Assembly: GCF_003369915.1 (NCBI RefSeq)
Contig: NW_022881603.1
Coordinates: forward strand, 21,759,515 to 21,823,514
Direction of reading: 5' to 3'
Length of the DNA: 64,000 bases
DNA from: Drosophila miranda
Lineage: Eukaryota > Arthropoda > Insecta > Diptera > Drosophilidae
The notes beneath the pieces were generated by a model. It ran no database searches. It was not told the DNA's origin and was given only the letters and a program-made list of their open reading frames with translations. Below, in pieces: positions 32,704 to 44,825 of this stretch; position 1 is the first letter of the stretch; the number at the start of each line of letters is the position of its first letter. The translations under genes and the position numbers were made by a program.

Positions 32704-33432
32704 CCGTATCCCATGAACCATGGCGGATGGGAAGACCATGAAGACTGGACGGATAAGTTTCGTCGTGTGATGGCGGAAAGATTGGGTATCGCCACGGGCG
32801 AACAGGACATACGCTTCAATCTGATGGCCGTTGTGCCCGACAGACGGATTGCAATAACTCATAAATTGAAAATGCTACGCACCAATCAGGCGATCGTCTC
32901 AGGTACACTGCAGAAACTACTGAAAGCTGACGAGCAAGGCGAATCGGGAAACGGTGATCAGCAGCGCCCGGACACACCCACCACACTTCTAGAACCAAGC
33001 GCCTTCACTGCAAAGGATCTTCAATTATTGCTCAAGAACCTCGACACAGAAATTGCCATCAATGAGCAGAATTTGGCGGACGAGAACGATCGCCGACACA
33101 TGTTCAAAGTGGATGCCAGTCGTCGGACTCATAATTACGACAAATTCATATGCACCTTCCTCACCATGCTGGCCCATCAGGGCGTTCTCGGCGAGCTGGT
33201 CAGCCAGCATCTGTTGCCCTCGAAGAAGGTTAGTGGCCAAAGTGCTGCCAATCGAATAAGCAAACAAAACAGTGCCGCCTCGAGTGCAGGTGCCAACGCT
33301 GGAGCTGCTGCTGGAGTCACGCCCAAGAGTCAGCAGCAGCCGCAGACTGCCGCTTCGAAAAATGGCAAATCTCCAGGAAAAACTCCTGGCAGACGCCGAA
33401 AAGGACGCAACAAGTGCAGGAAACGGAAGTAG

Positions 33433-33757
33433 AGGTTTAGTTTTATGTATAAGTTTTTCTAAATACATTTCTGCATTTACTATACATATGTACATTTCGA
33501 TATATGTATGTATGTATGTATGTTTGTTGATGCACCGCCATAACAGAATTGAACAGAATTTGTTCCCGTGAAGACATCCACAAATACGAAAAACGGCTTT
33601 GGCTTGGCAGCTTCTTAAGTTTTATTGATCATTTTTCGGATCATTTTAATAATAAAAAAACCATTTTGTTCATATGATTAATGTTCTGCAAGTCCTTGAC
33701 ACAGCAAGGACGTCAGCAAACGTGTATGCATTATAAGTAATATAATGTTCTGATATA

Positions 33758-33798
<41 letters not shown>

Positions 33799-34327
33799 AT
33801 ATGATAGTTGTATAACAAAAACGTACTCATTCAATAATTCTCTGGTCTCTTTTTGCCAATTAAGCGCAACACCCTATGGTTACGCTTTGGTAAAACATTT
33901 CATGCACTCGATGTGAAGCTGATTCTAACGGAAAACAATGAATGCAATATAGCAGGATGTGTGCAATCAATTAGCAATTATTATAAACTATAAAAAGCAT
34001 TTGATGGCTTCTCAAATGGTTAACAAAACAATGTGTGTTTAAAAACAAGAGACAACTTTCTGTCTTACAGCTGGTTTTGATAACGATGATGCTTGGGGGG
34101 TAGTGACTGACTGACTGACTGATAGTTTGCTTGACTAAGTCTAAAATATTTTATTGGCATATACCGCATTAAGTGTTATATCCCTTCTATATGTAATGTA
34201 TTACTATGCGATGCGATGTGTGTGAGCAGTACAAGAGCAGCCTTTTTAAAACACGCAGACATTTATGTTATTATTTGTTTAACATGCTGGTTGACGTTTC
34301 AGTTTGTTCAAACTTTGATGTTGTAAT
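33433..34327. repeat. Convergent 3' flanks of calypso and clu with microsatellites
   Basis: Contains ATGT repeats near 33505-33525, a (TA)n/(ATAT) tract at about 33755-33797 and a GACT tetramer run near 34107-34122. The calypso 3' UTR and polyadenylation site probably lie before 33660. No further gene is seen. Confidence 0.65.
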
Positions 34328-37300
34328 TTAGCAGTCCCAAAATACGTTTGGCGATACGATACGATACGATTTTGTGACTTTGTTGGAGCGGTTGTTGTTT
34401 GCTTGTGGAGTGTTTGTAAGCTGCTGGGCGGTCGCTGCCTGCTCCTTATTATTGTCCTGTGGGGCCAAAACCTCAGATTCTCCATTGTTATTGGCAGCAG
34501 CCACCATGGATTTGATCGCCTCGTTCACGTCGGTATTGGCTTTCATATGCTTCTCAATCTCGCTGCGCACCTTAACAATGTCCCTTTGGCTGTGTTACGA
34601 AAAAGGCAAAACGTTAACGAACTAGATCAGATTTATTATCCTTTACTTAGGTACAAGATTTACCTAATTTGCACAATCAGTATGCCATTGATTGTGTTCA
34701 GCATCTCCAACACTGAGCCCATCGAGGGCGGAGTAATGTGTATGGGCGGCAGGTCGCTAGTCAGCTTGCCATTGGAATAGATATCGTTCATCTTGCGCTG
34801 CAGGAGCACAGCTTGCTGGGTCAACAGGCGTAGACATTCGGCCGAGTCCCGTGTCTTTTCATGCTTCTCACCAAGCTAAACGAAAGGAGAAAAACACAAT
34901 TGTATGGCATTTTCCGCTGCCTCGCTCCCGGGGTACGCCTTACCTGTGACTTGTAAATGGAGTAAGTCTCCTTCTCATTGTTCAACGCTGAGCGGAAGTC
35001 GCCCATGCAAGACTGTGTGCGAGCCATCAAATGATAGCTGACTGCCACATGCATTGCCTTGTTGCCAAAGTATTTCAAATTCAGTTTCAAGGCGTGCTCG
35101 ATAAAGCGAAGCGACAGCTCATACTCTCCCAGCGCATGCAGGATCAAACTGATGTTGCTCTGAAATCAAAAGAAGAAACCAAAGCTTAAGACCCCGCGTT
35201 CAATCACGTTCATTCAATGCTTACATCAATCATAGCCACCTCCGGATGATCTTCACCACAAGTCAGCACCAACAGGTAGCGGGCTCTGTACAAAAGTTTC
35301 AGGGACATACCTACATGTCCGTTGGCAAACGAATAGAGCGATAGGTGAGTCTGCAACAATTGTTTCAATTAACTGAATGAAGAATATGATCTGGGACGGG
35401 ACTTGATTGCTTACGTATTCTAAAATGGTCGATGGATTGTCAATGCCATTTACGCGCTCACTCATGATAACCGCACGCTGCTGAATGGCCAAGGCATCTT
35501 GGGCATCGCCCAGCAGATAGCTGAGACGGGCCAGCATCCTCAGACATGAGCCGTTCTCCTGGTGCATAGCGCCAAAGACATTGTTGAGGAGATTGAGAGC
35601 TTCGCTGATCAGCTCGTAGCCCTCCTTGAACAGACCCTGCTGTATCTTGGCCTGGCCTGTGGTGTTGAAATTGTAGGCATCGGATGCCCTTGGGCTTATG
35701 TGCTTCACCACCGGGAACACATTGACGATGTCATCGTCGCCGAATGTGGGCTTGTGCTTGGAATCAAAGTTGTACTCGCGCAGAAGCATCTGAATTCCCA
35801 CCTTCAGACAGAAGGCTCGCAGAAGGCAAATTCTCATGATGCCAAACTTATTCATAGCACTGTCCATGGAGTCGCAGTCGAGATCCCAGTCCCAGTAGGC
35901 CTTCGATTCCTTGCGTATCTGCTGCCACAGGGAACGCGGTGTGACCAGGGTCCAGTCGTAGGCGTTTGCGGAGCTGGAGGAGGATGTTGTGCTGCCACCA
36001 TTCTGGTTGATCGCCGGCTGCTGTTGTCCCTTGCCGCCCTTGGAGGACTTGTGCTTGTTGTGCTTTCCACCGTTGCCACCACGCTTCTTGTGCATCTCAT
36101 CGTTGCTGACGATAGGATTGATCGGGCCATTGGTCAGCAGACAGTTCAGAAAGTGACTGATGGCGACGGACAGATGCATGGAGTCGGTGCTCTGCATGTA
36201 GGTGTAGTAAATGTGTTTGGTTGCCCTCACAATTAGCTCCATAACGGCAATGCGGTACAGGTAGTCCATGCGAGGCATCTGGCCCAGCGTTTTGATCACC
36301 TTGCCCAGGTACCGAACATTGATGCCGTGACTGTGAAGGGACTCTGTCAGATTCTGGCCATCAATAGGGGGCGAGGAGTGGGGCAAGTGCTCCTTGACAA
36401 AGGCGGGTATCTGTTTGACCACAAGGAACTCGGCGGCATCCTGAACGAGCAGCTTTTGCTTGGCCACCGACCCGGAGGTGCCCTCTTCCCCATCAACGTG
36501 GCGTATGCCCGGAGAGAAGACGTCAGGATTGAAGCGAAAGTCGAATTCCTTTTCCTTCATTGAGCCAACAGCGGCACATGCCTGCTTAACCACCTCGGCA
36601 GCCTGAATTTCGTTGGAGGTGGCCACATTCGACTGGGCTTCCCGTATTGCATTGACCATCGCCTCGGCGTTCTTTGTTTCGACAGGAGTTTCCTTCTCCT
36701 TCTCGTTCTCCTTGTCATTGGGAGTTTCATTTACATTTAGATTCTCTTTGTTCTCTTTTTCGGCCTCTTCTATGGCAGGCAATTGTTTCTTCTCCTCCGA
36801 CTGTGTTTCCTCGGGCTTCTTCGCATTGAGCTGCTGCAGATGCACGGCAGCGATCCGAATGAAGTTGACGTACCGATCCTCAACGAAGGCCTCCAGCAGC
36901 TCCTGCCTGAGGCAGCACAACTTATGGCGATGCTCGATGGGGAAGCCCATTTCAACAAGCTCCGTGCTGAGCTTGACTTCCTGCAGCTTCAAGAAGTTGA
37001 CATCTGGCGGAAAAGTGCGCAACAGATCGAGAATATAGTGTCTGCCATCGTTGCCAATGATGCCCTTGCACTCCACCGAAGAGCAGAGCTCGACAGGCTC
37101 ATCTCGCTCGTTGTAAACGGAATGGGGCAGGATTTTCAGATGCTTGCCCGCCTGCCGCAGCAACTCCAAATACTTGGGATGGCTCAGAACAGTCTTGCCA
37201 AAGTCTATAGATCCGTAGACAACGCTCTGCTCTTGCTCGCGCTCTAGGATGCCCGGGATTATGGACTGGGCAGTCACTCTGTAGCCGCGATAGTCAATCA

Positions 37301-40300
37301 CCACCGTGCCCAGGGTGTGCAGTCCCTCCACATCCACAGCGTTGTATACCCTCACACCATGGAGGTCATAGCGCGGTGCCACATAGGCGGCGTAGTCACC
37401 GCCCAACTCCTTGTAGTGGTCCCTCACATCGAAGCCGAGAGAGAAGAATATATTGTTCCAAATGAACATCTGCATCTTGGAGTCCTCCCCGGGATTGATG
37501 GCCAGCACATTGCCATCAATGACGGCCATGGCTCCCCTGGTTGCGGCAGTGACAAAGTCCCCGTGGACTTTGAATATGGCGCGCTCGCGGAGCAAGCGCT
37601 CTGGCAGTGTCTTACGAGGAAGTTCACGCGTTGTCTGCAACTCCTCGTTCCAGTCACGTGTCTGGCCGGGTATGTGCTCCTCGTAACTGCACGAAACAAA
37701 CGAAAGACCACCGCCAAGACTGTGAGTAAAGGGTCAGTTGGGTTGGTTAAATGCGGCGCCACTTACCCCAACTTTGAGCTAAAGGCATCCTCAGCACGTA
37801 TGGCGTCTACGGTGTGCTCCAGAATGGGGGCCGCCCACTGGTACACCTGGTAGGGTGTGGCCACCCTCTCGAAGGCATGTCGCAGTGTGCGACGCTTCTG
37901 GATGGCCTGGAAGGCACGTCGGAACGAGGGCGATATGTGGGAGAGCAGATCGATGAGCGAGTGACTCAGATAGCTCGGATTGTCTAGCTTTGGGTTGAAG
38001 GTGTCGTCCGTGGACTGGTTTATGAAGAAGCCCCTGGAGCAGGCGGAGATGTGATAGCGCTTCTCCTCCATGGTGATGACGTACAGATACATGAGATCGC
38101 CGTGCAACTTGCGGGGACCAGGCGGCGGATTCCACGCGGACGTGGTGAGCACCTTCAGGGCCTGCGGCCCTTTTGCGTTCTTGAAGTTCGGATGAAGGGG
38201 CAGCAGTGGCGGCTCAAACACGCCGGGGGTCACATAGTCCGGCGGTGTGCAGTCGACAGAGTCGGGGCGCGTCTTCTTCTTGTCCAAGAGATCGCCCTGC
38301 GTGATCGTATTCAAGTAGGTCAGCGAGGTGCATTCAATGCCATTATATGCATCAGCGGGATCCAAATTCTTCAGCAGATCGCGCACATGACGCACATGGA
38401 TGCGGGCCTCTCGCATGGTGTACGGCTCTTCGACCACTTTGATGGTGGAGCCTGACTCTAGCTGCTCGATCGTTTTCAGCTCGGCGAAATTATCGAGCGT
38501 CACGTTGTCCAGCTGCAGGGAGAAACAGGTCCTGTGGCACGACTCCTCGCGATCCATTAGCAGTTGATGGATCTCCTGGACCAACTCCATGCTGGACAGC
38601 TGCACGGTCAATAGCTCTGAACCGGGACAGCTGATGTTCACGTGAATACCCGCATCGTGCAGGGCGTCCAGGTCAATGTCCTCCGTATCGAGCTCGGCAG
38701 CCTCAGCCCCATCGCCGCCCTCCGCCTTCTCGTCCTTGACTGCCACCACATTTGCATTGGCGTCGGCATCGGCGTCACCATCTCCTTCGGGTTTCTTCTC
38801 CTCGACATGTCCATTGCTCAGAGCGGCTTCATCTGCGGATACGGGTGGGCTTTTGTTGCGGTTCTTCTTGCCTGCAGATTGAATGGGGTTCTGGTTAGTA
38901 TTGTCATTTAAATGACGGATATAGAATTGGGGTCCAATTCGGTAGGGTAGGAGTGGCGTGCTCAAAACCAAACGATTTTGAACTTTTGACAGGTTTCCAG
39001 CGACTTTGTTAAGGCTAAGCCCCAGGCTAGATTCTTTTGTCTCTCAGATTTAAATAACAGCATGTTCGTTTAATGGTGCCGTTCACTGTGTCTGCCTGTA
39101 TCTGATGGTGCACGTGTGTGAGTGGGCTTGAGTGTGCAGTGCATGAAACAAAAGACAGAAAAACAAACAAGAACGAGGGGAACGTTGTGAGTTGCTGCGG
39201 ATACCGCAACTCTACATTTATACCCGATACTAAGTCAGTATGGCTCTGCTCCGGCAGACGCCGCTAATATTGAACGACACGACAAAGAGTGCGTGCGAGA
39301 GAGACAGAAAATCAGTCTGAGCGTGACGTCGGGCGCTGCGTAGCCAGTGCAAATTGATTTGTTCCTTTTGGCTATAAAAATGATCTGATCTGATCCAGAT
39401 TCAGCAATCTAATATATATGATCATTATCTATGATTCTGCGTTTTTAGTTTTCTCGTATCTTCAAAATTGTGGATGCCACAAATTTTCGTCCTTTGGGGA
39501 GGCGGAAGGGGGTGGGGCGAAATTTTGAGATATACCTTTTATAGTGAGATCTGACAGGAGTGCGGATACCAAATTTGGTTACTCAGCCTTAATAGTCTCT
39601 GAGATTTGTGAATATCCCCAGATTTGCATCCTTTGCGGGGGCGGAAAGGGGTGTGGCGAAATTTTGAAACAAACTCGTCTCGGTCCGATATATTAGGAGT
39701 GTGGATACCAAATTTGGTTGCTCTAGCTTTTATAGTCTCTGAGATCTAGGCGCTAATGTTTTACTCTAAGCAAAGCCGGCTATGCTACGTGTGTGTTAGA
39801 GAGAGACAAGGCGAGAAAAAATGAAATTGTTTTCTTGATGCTGGCTATAATAATAATACGATCCAATTCAGATTCTGCAGTCTAAAAGATATGGTTATTC
39901 TCTACGATTCTGCGTTTTTGGTTTTATCGTATCTTTAAAAATTTGCATGCCACAGATTTTCGTCCATTGTGGGGGCGGAAGTGGGCGGGGCGAAGTTTTG
40001 AAATATTTTTGTAGCAGTGACATATCACAGAAGTCTGGATCCAAAACATCGTTGCTCTAGCTCTTATAGTCTTTGAGCACTAGGCGCTGAAGGGGACGGA
40101 CAGACGGACGGACGGACAGACAGACATGGCTCAATCGACTCGGCTATTGATGCTGATCAAGAATATAATGATTCCTTATGGACGTTACACACATCCACTT
40201 TCACCACAAATCTAATATACCCCAAAGGGGCCGGCCGGGTTCGGGTTGGGGATCGGATTTGATTTCGATTTCGAAGAGTCCCAGACCAGACGGTAAACGA

Positions 40301-41244
40301 ACCCGATCTCCTGTGATTTTCACCAGAGCAATGCTAATTTCGACACCGGCCTATGAGATTACAGCACGGGAACGAACTGAGCTGAGGGAAAGCAAGAGTG
40401 GAAAGTAAACACGGAGAGCGGGTAAGGAAAACACCTCTCGCGACGCGTTGGTGGAAAGAGAGAAGAGGGCAGGGGCAAGGGGCAGGCAAGAGTGCGGTAA
40501 GAGATAGGGCGATGCGATGCGTCGAAATTGTGTAGAAAACATGATTTACATAATTGTCGAGTAATTTGTGTTTTGTTGCATGTAGTAGAGCAGCTAACAC
40601 GTGTTAATTGTAGGTTAAACTCAACAAGAAACTCAACTCCTCCCAGTCGCAGTCCCAGTTCCAGGGGTTAATGATAAGTGGGGATCGGGTGAACAACATG
40701 TGCGTTGCCGTTGCCATGCCAAGAAACACATGCACATCCGCGGGCACGAAGACACAGACGGCAAACGAACGAAATGAAATATTGTAACTTCGAATCCAAC
40801 ACATTTACATACATTGCAATTGTAACGCACGCGGTTCCTGCAGCCTATCGCGAGGGGTAAGGGAATGGGGGGAGTAGCGAATAGCTAGAGCTAGAGACAG
40901 AGAAAGAGAGAACGGGCGCCGGGCATGATAGGGAGAAAAAACCCATTACGTAATGTTAAAAATGTTATGTGATTCGATTTTGCAGCAATAATATTGAGGT
41001 GGTTTCCATGGAGAGCACTGGAGGGTAGGGTAGGGCGGGGGAGGGTGAAGTTGAACGCACATTTCTTCTTCGTTGCGGGGCCATCGGCAGCAGTGCCATT
41101 GCCATTGACCAAGTTCTGGCTTTGATTCTTTTTACTGCCGGCCAAATTTCTGTTCTCCTTGGCCTTGTTGGTTTTTGTTGTTGCAGCCGCTGCATCTCCC
41201 GTCACCGCTGAATTTGAATTTTTGCTGTCCATCTCAAGCGCCAT
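34328..41244 (-). CDS. clu: clueless (Clu/CLUH), intact seven-exon gene
   Basis: Large cytosolic protein that binds mRNAs for mitochondrial proteins and the ribosome and is needed for mitochondrial distribution. Exons on the minus strand: 41244-41061, 38872-37767, 37686-35415, 35350-35225, 35159-34944, 34875-34665, 34589-34328. All junctions are GT-AG and phases agree, giving 4377 nt and 1458 residues, close to the ~1450 expected of fly Clu. Seen: low-complexity charged N-terminus, CLU-N-like region (38700-38300), CLU domain ([12 protein letters not shown] at exon 3 start, [22 protein letters not shown]), and C-terminal tetratricopeptide-like repeats in exons 3-6 ([29 protein letters not shown]). 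No stop or frameshift, in contrast with its neighbours. Intron 1 carries a Helitron. Confidence 0.95.
39173..40225 (-). mobile_element. DINE-1/ISY-like Helitron in clu intron 1
   Basis: About 1.05 kb, reverse orientation. Ends: GTTGCGG-type stem region and CTACATTTATACCCGATAC near 39190-39230, and the opposite end with CTCAATCGACTCGGCTATTGATGC (40130) continuing to the ACCACAAATCTAATATACCCC end at ~40225. It matches the copy at 58981-60049 throughout, with scattered differences. Confidence 0.82.
40226..41060 (-). other. Rest of clu intron 1
   Basis: GC-mixed intron sequence with GA-rich patches (40380-40500 and 40880-40920). No gene seen. The donor GTGCGT is at 41060-41055. Confidence 0.6.
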
Positions 41245-41550
41245 GGTATTAGCCTGCTTCTATTCAAAAACACACAAAGTTCTTTTCACGTTTCTGCTGC
41301 TGGTCCTGCTCTTCGGGCCCGACCGTGTTATACAACTCTAACCGTTTGCCACAGCCGAGTTGATGATTTTGAACTATTTAATATGAACTATTCTAGATAA
41401 CAAACGTGGTGGGTGTTGTGTTGAATGACTGATGTTTTCATTAACATTTATGACAAGTAGATCTTGTTTCTCTTTTTCAGCACATTATACTTTATTTTAT
41501 TTGATTTTGGACCGTTTTAAATAGAAAAAGTTATGTTGTTGTCGGCAGGC

Positions 41551-41647
41551 CAGTGTGACCGCTGATCAATACAATATACCGCCCGACCCTCAGAAATATA
41601 CCGAAATATACGACTCATTTTCAAAATATACCGTAAATGTACTGACG
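41551..41647 (-). promoter_or_regulatory. Motif 1 / motif 6 core promoter of clu
   Basis: On the minus strand: GTCAGTACATTT (motif 6 with one mismatch, ~41645), GGTATATTT twice, CTGAGGGTCG and then GGTCACACTG (41560-41551), a perfect motif 1. Transcription would start near 41540, about 300 bp before the clu ATG. Confidence 0.75.
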
Positions 41648-41790
41648 ATTTAAAGTTCCATCTTACAAATTCCCCGTTTTTGATATTCCGGCGAATATTA
41701 CTAGCTAGATAGAACATTTAGCCATGCCCACATAATTTTATCCGATTAGTGAATAAATTTTCTACTTAACTGGCTTATTCTTAATATTTG
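41551..41790 (-). repeat. Dispersed promoter-bearing repeat, copy B
   Basis: Shares about 230 bp with 17037-17270, including non-motif sequence CCCCGTTTTTGATATTC and GAATATTACTAGCTAGAT. Its tail (ATCCGATTAGTGAATAAATTTTCTAC) recurs in copy C at 52330-52380. Confidence 0.65.
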
Positions 41791-41872
41791 CTTTTGCTTG
41801 GATTTTGCCTGAAAAAAGGTTTTAGCGAAAAAGGTCAAACACATAAAACGTAAGAGAAAAATAGTTTAATGC

Positions 41873-44760
41873 TGTAAGGAAGCGATCCTGGGCTGGGGTA
41901 CATATCTCAGTCTACTCCAGGGTCGAAATTACAGCAATATTTATAATTTGCCGGGACTCCGTATTTCGGACCGACGATGGGGGACGGGGCCGCAGTCCCG
42001 CGGACGGGAGCGATCGTAGCGTGGGACGGGGCAGTTGGTTTCACCGAGAACACTCCGGTTATCGCCGAATAGCGCCTTCAGGGCCCCACCGAACTCAGAA
42101 TCAATACGGAGGTCTTTACTATGCGATAATACCGACAGGTGTCGCCGAGAGTACCTAGGCTATCGCCGGACAGTACTTACGGGACCCCGCCGGCCTGGGA
42201 GTTACTACGAAGCGGAAAGGGGGACTATACTATGCGGGAATACCGACAAGTATCGCCGAGAGTACCTAGGCTATCGCCGGACGGTACTTATGGGACCCTG
42301 TCGGCCTAAGAATTACTACGACGCGGAAGGGGGACTTTGCTATGCGGAAATACCGGCAAGTATCGCCGAGAGTACACCTAGGCTATCGCCGGAAGGTACT
42401 TACGGGACCCTGTCGGCCTAAGAATTACTACGACGCGGAAAGGGGAACTTTGCTATGCGGGAATACCGACAAGTATCGCCGAGAGTACCTAGGCTATCGC
42501 CGGACGGTACTTACGGGACCCTGTCGGCCTAAGAATTACTACGACGCGGAAAGGGGAACTTTGCTATGCGGAAATACCGACAAGTTTCGCCGAGAGTACC
42601 TAGTCTATCGCCGGACGGTACTTACGGGACCCTGTCGGCCTAAGAATTACTACGACGCGGAAAGGGGGTTTTTGCTATGCGGAAATACCGACAAGTATCG
42701 CCGAAGGTACCTAGGCTATCGCCGGACGGGTCTTACGGGACCCTGTCGGCCTAAGAATTACTACGACGCGGAAAGGGGAACTTTGCTATGCGGGAATACC
42801 GACAAGTATCGCCGAGAGTACCTAGGCTATCGCCGGACGGTACTTACGGGACCCTGTCGGCCTAAGAATTACTACGACGCGGAAAGGGGGTTTTTGCTAT
42901 GCGGTAATACCGACAAGTATCGCCGAGAGTACCTAGGCTATCGCCGGACGGTACTTACGGGACCCTGTCGGCCTAAGAATTACTACGACGCGGAAAGGGA
43001 TATCGACGAGCATCACCGAGGGTGCCTAGGCAATCGCCGGATAGCACTTACGGGACACTGTCGAACTAAGAATTACCACGGGGGGGTCAGGGATATCGAC
43101 AAGCATCGCCGAGGGTGCCTAGGCAATCGCCGGATAGCACTTACGGGACGCTGTCGAACTAAGAATTACTATGAGGGTCGGGGGTACCGGCAAGCATCGC
43201 CGAGAGTGCCTAGGCAATCGCCGGATAGCACTTACGGGACACCGCCGAACTAAGAATTACTACGAGTACGAGAATACCGACGCGTATCGCCGAGAGCGCT
43301 TAGGCAATCGCCGGATAGCACTCACGGGACACTATCGGGCTAAACATTACTGCGAAAATCTTTATCATACAGGGCAGGTATCGCCGAGAGGGTTTAGGCA
43401 ATCGCCGGACAGCCCCTTCGGGACCCAGGGAACTACGGGGATCAGGCGAGACACCAACAGGAGTCACCGGGGGCGCTTAGGCGATCGTCGGATAGCGGCA
43501 TCGGGACCCTGCGGGGTCACAAACTACGGGATGGGATCATGCGGAGGGAACGCCGACAGGTATCACCGGGAACGCCTAGGCAATCGCCGGACAGCGGCCT
43601 CAGGATCCGGTCGGGCTACGAACTACTGGATGGAATCACACAGGCTCGGGCAAGAGGCGGGAGGAAGGGCAGGGAAGATGAAGCCTCGGGCCTCCAGGTT
43701 CCCTAGTGTATAGATTGTTGGTGGTCGTGCTATGTTTCTGTTATATTACATTTCACTTTATTCTTTCTGGGTTCCCTACCTATCGCACCGCTCAGCAGCC
43801 CGTATGCACGTCCAGAGACTCGCTTACCCCTGAACTCCCGCGCTTGTATTCGTCGAAAGCCTCCTCTTCCCCGTGGGTACGGCGTAGATGCAGGATCTCC
43901 TCTGTGTCACTGATCGCGTTGGCGTGGATCCGGGCCGCCACGTGTTTTTTACTTTTTCCAAGCCACTCGAATTTTTCCGCGAACACGTCCGACTCCTACG
44001 ACTGCTCCCAATCGACTTTTCTTCTCCTTCCACGTTTTCCCAGCTCAGAGCCGGCGTTCTGCTGGCTCTCCGATCCAGCGTCAGCGTGGGCGGCTAGCGT
44101 CCGCGGCGGCAGAGGGCTGGCGCCGTCGTTCGGCGTCTACGCTGCGCCGGTGACTTTCGTCTCTCTGTTTCGCTGCTGGCGCGTCGTTACTTCGCTTTAG
44201 TTTTCCGCGTCTCTCTTCTGCCGTTGCTGCTGTGGGCTTATTGTTCCAGCGCTTCGTTGCTGCGTCGACGCTGGCGGCTTATCTTTTCGGCGCTTCTCGT
44301 CTTCGGCCGTCGCTGAATTCATGCTGTTGGCTACCGTTTCGGCTCTTGGTGTATTTCTCTCTCTCTTTGGCTTCCGCTGCGTGGTTGTTGTCGGGTTTTG
44401 TTTCTTGGTGTATTCCTCCCCGTTTTGGCGTCGGTGCCGTTAGGTTTCGGTTCTTGGTGTATTCCTCGCCGTTGCTGTGTCGGTGCCGTTGGATTTCGAT
44501 TCTTGGTGTATCCCTCTCCCTCTTTGGCTGCTGCTGCGTCGTTGTCGTTGGGTTTCTGCTTTCTCGGTGTATTCACGCCGTTGCTGCGTCGATGCCGTTG
44601 CTGCGTCGATGCCGTTGGTTTTCGGTCCTCGGTGTATTCCTCTCTCGATTTGGCTGCTGCTGCGTCGTTGTTGTTGGGTTTTGGTTCTGAAAAGCTACGT
44701 GGGGCTTAGAGACCCCTCGGGCCGTATAATGTATAAAATTAATGTCATGTAGCCTTCGTG
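41873..44760 (-). repeat. 3' LTR (left copy) of the long-LTR element
   Basis: The first ~270 bp equal 50025-50290. A field of ~111-bp tandem units follows (more units here than in the right copy), then a diverged-unit region, and from ~43700 a unique part that matches 51430-52145 apart from short indels. The inner edge lies near the C-tract at 44766. Confidence 0.82.
42110..43000. repeat. Tandem ~111-bp repeats in the left LTR
   Basis: About eight units recognisable by CTATGCGG, ATACCGACAAGTATCGCCG, CTAGGCTATCGCCGGACGG and CGGCCTAAGAATTACTACG. From 43000 to 43660 related but diverged units continue. The 111-bp period is a multiple of three, so a plus-strand open frame with 37-residue repeats runs through. 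One unit near 42370 carries a 2-bp insertion that breaks it. Confidence 0.9.
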
Positions 44761-44770
44761 GCCTTCCCCC

Positions 44771-44820
<50 letters not shown>
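44761..44820. repeat. Long poly(C) tract next to the left LTR
   Basis: About 50 consecutive C. On the element's sense strand this is a G-run just before the LTR, at the position of the polypurine tract. The uniform length may also reflect an assembly artefact. Confidence 0.8.
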
Positions 44821-44825
44821 TTAAC

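Larger units (their letters stand above)
24980..33432 (+). pseudogene. calypso: calypso (BAP1 ortholog, UCH-type H2A deubiquitinase), nonsense and split by a retrotransposon
   Basis: Catalytic subunit of the Polycomb PR-DUB complex (with Asx) that removes ubiquitin from H2A. Exon 1 is 24980-25169; intron 25170-25224; exon 2 begins 25225. Seen: [21 protein letters not shown] start, catalytic Cys in PNSCATHAL (codon 25422), His in EAFHF and Asp in [10 protein letters not shown]. After the insertion the gene resumes at 32709 with NHGGWED, the helical region and a basic C-terminus ending [12 protein letters not shown] at 33432. Lesions: TAG at 25260-25262 in exon 2, at a site I recall as Gln, and a BEL element from 25730 to 32703 with CCGTA on both sides (25725 and 32704). 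Everything else is still in frame, so decay is recent. Non-functional as read. Confidence 0.93.

Noticed and set aside
32656-32708. Frame extending calypso's 3' part upstream to an ATG at 32656
   Set aside because: That ATG lies in the BEL LTR; the true gene sequence begins at the target duplication.
33755-33800. (TA)n tract as an origin or element end
   Set aside because: Simple microsatellite between convergent genes, with no associated structure.
35562-36236. 224-codon plus-strand frame
   Set aside because: Antisense shadow of clu exon 3, which has clear homology and phase-consistent introns.
42110-43660. Regular repeats with conserved blocks, reminiscent of a CRISPR array
   Set aside because: Units are contiguous ~111-bp tandem repeats without unique spacers, in a eukaryotic LTR.
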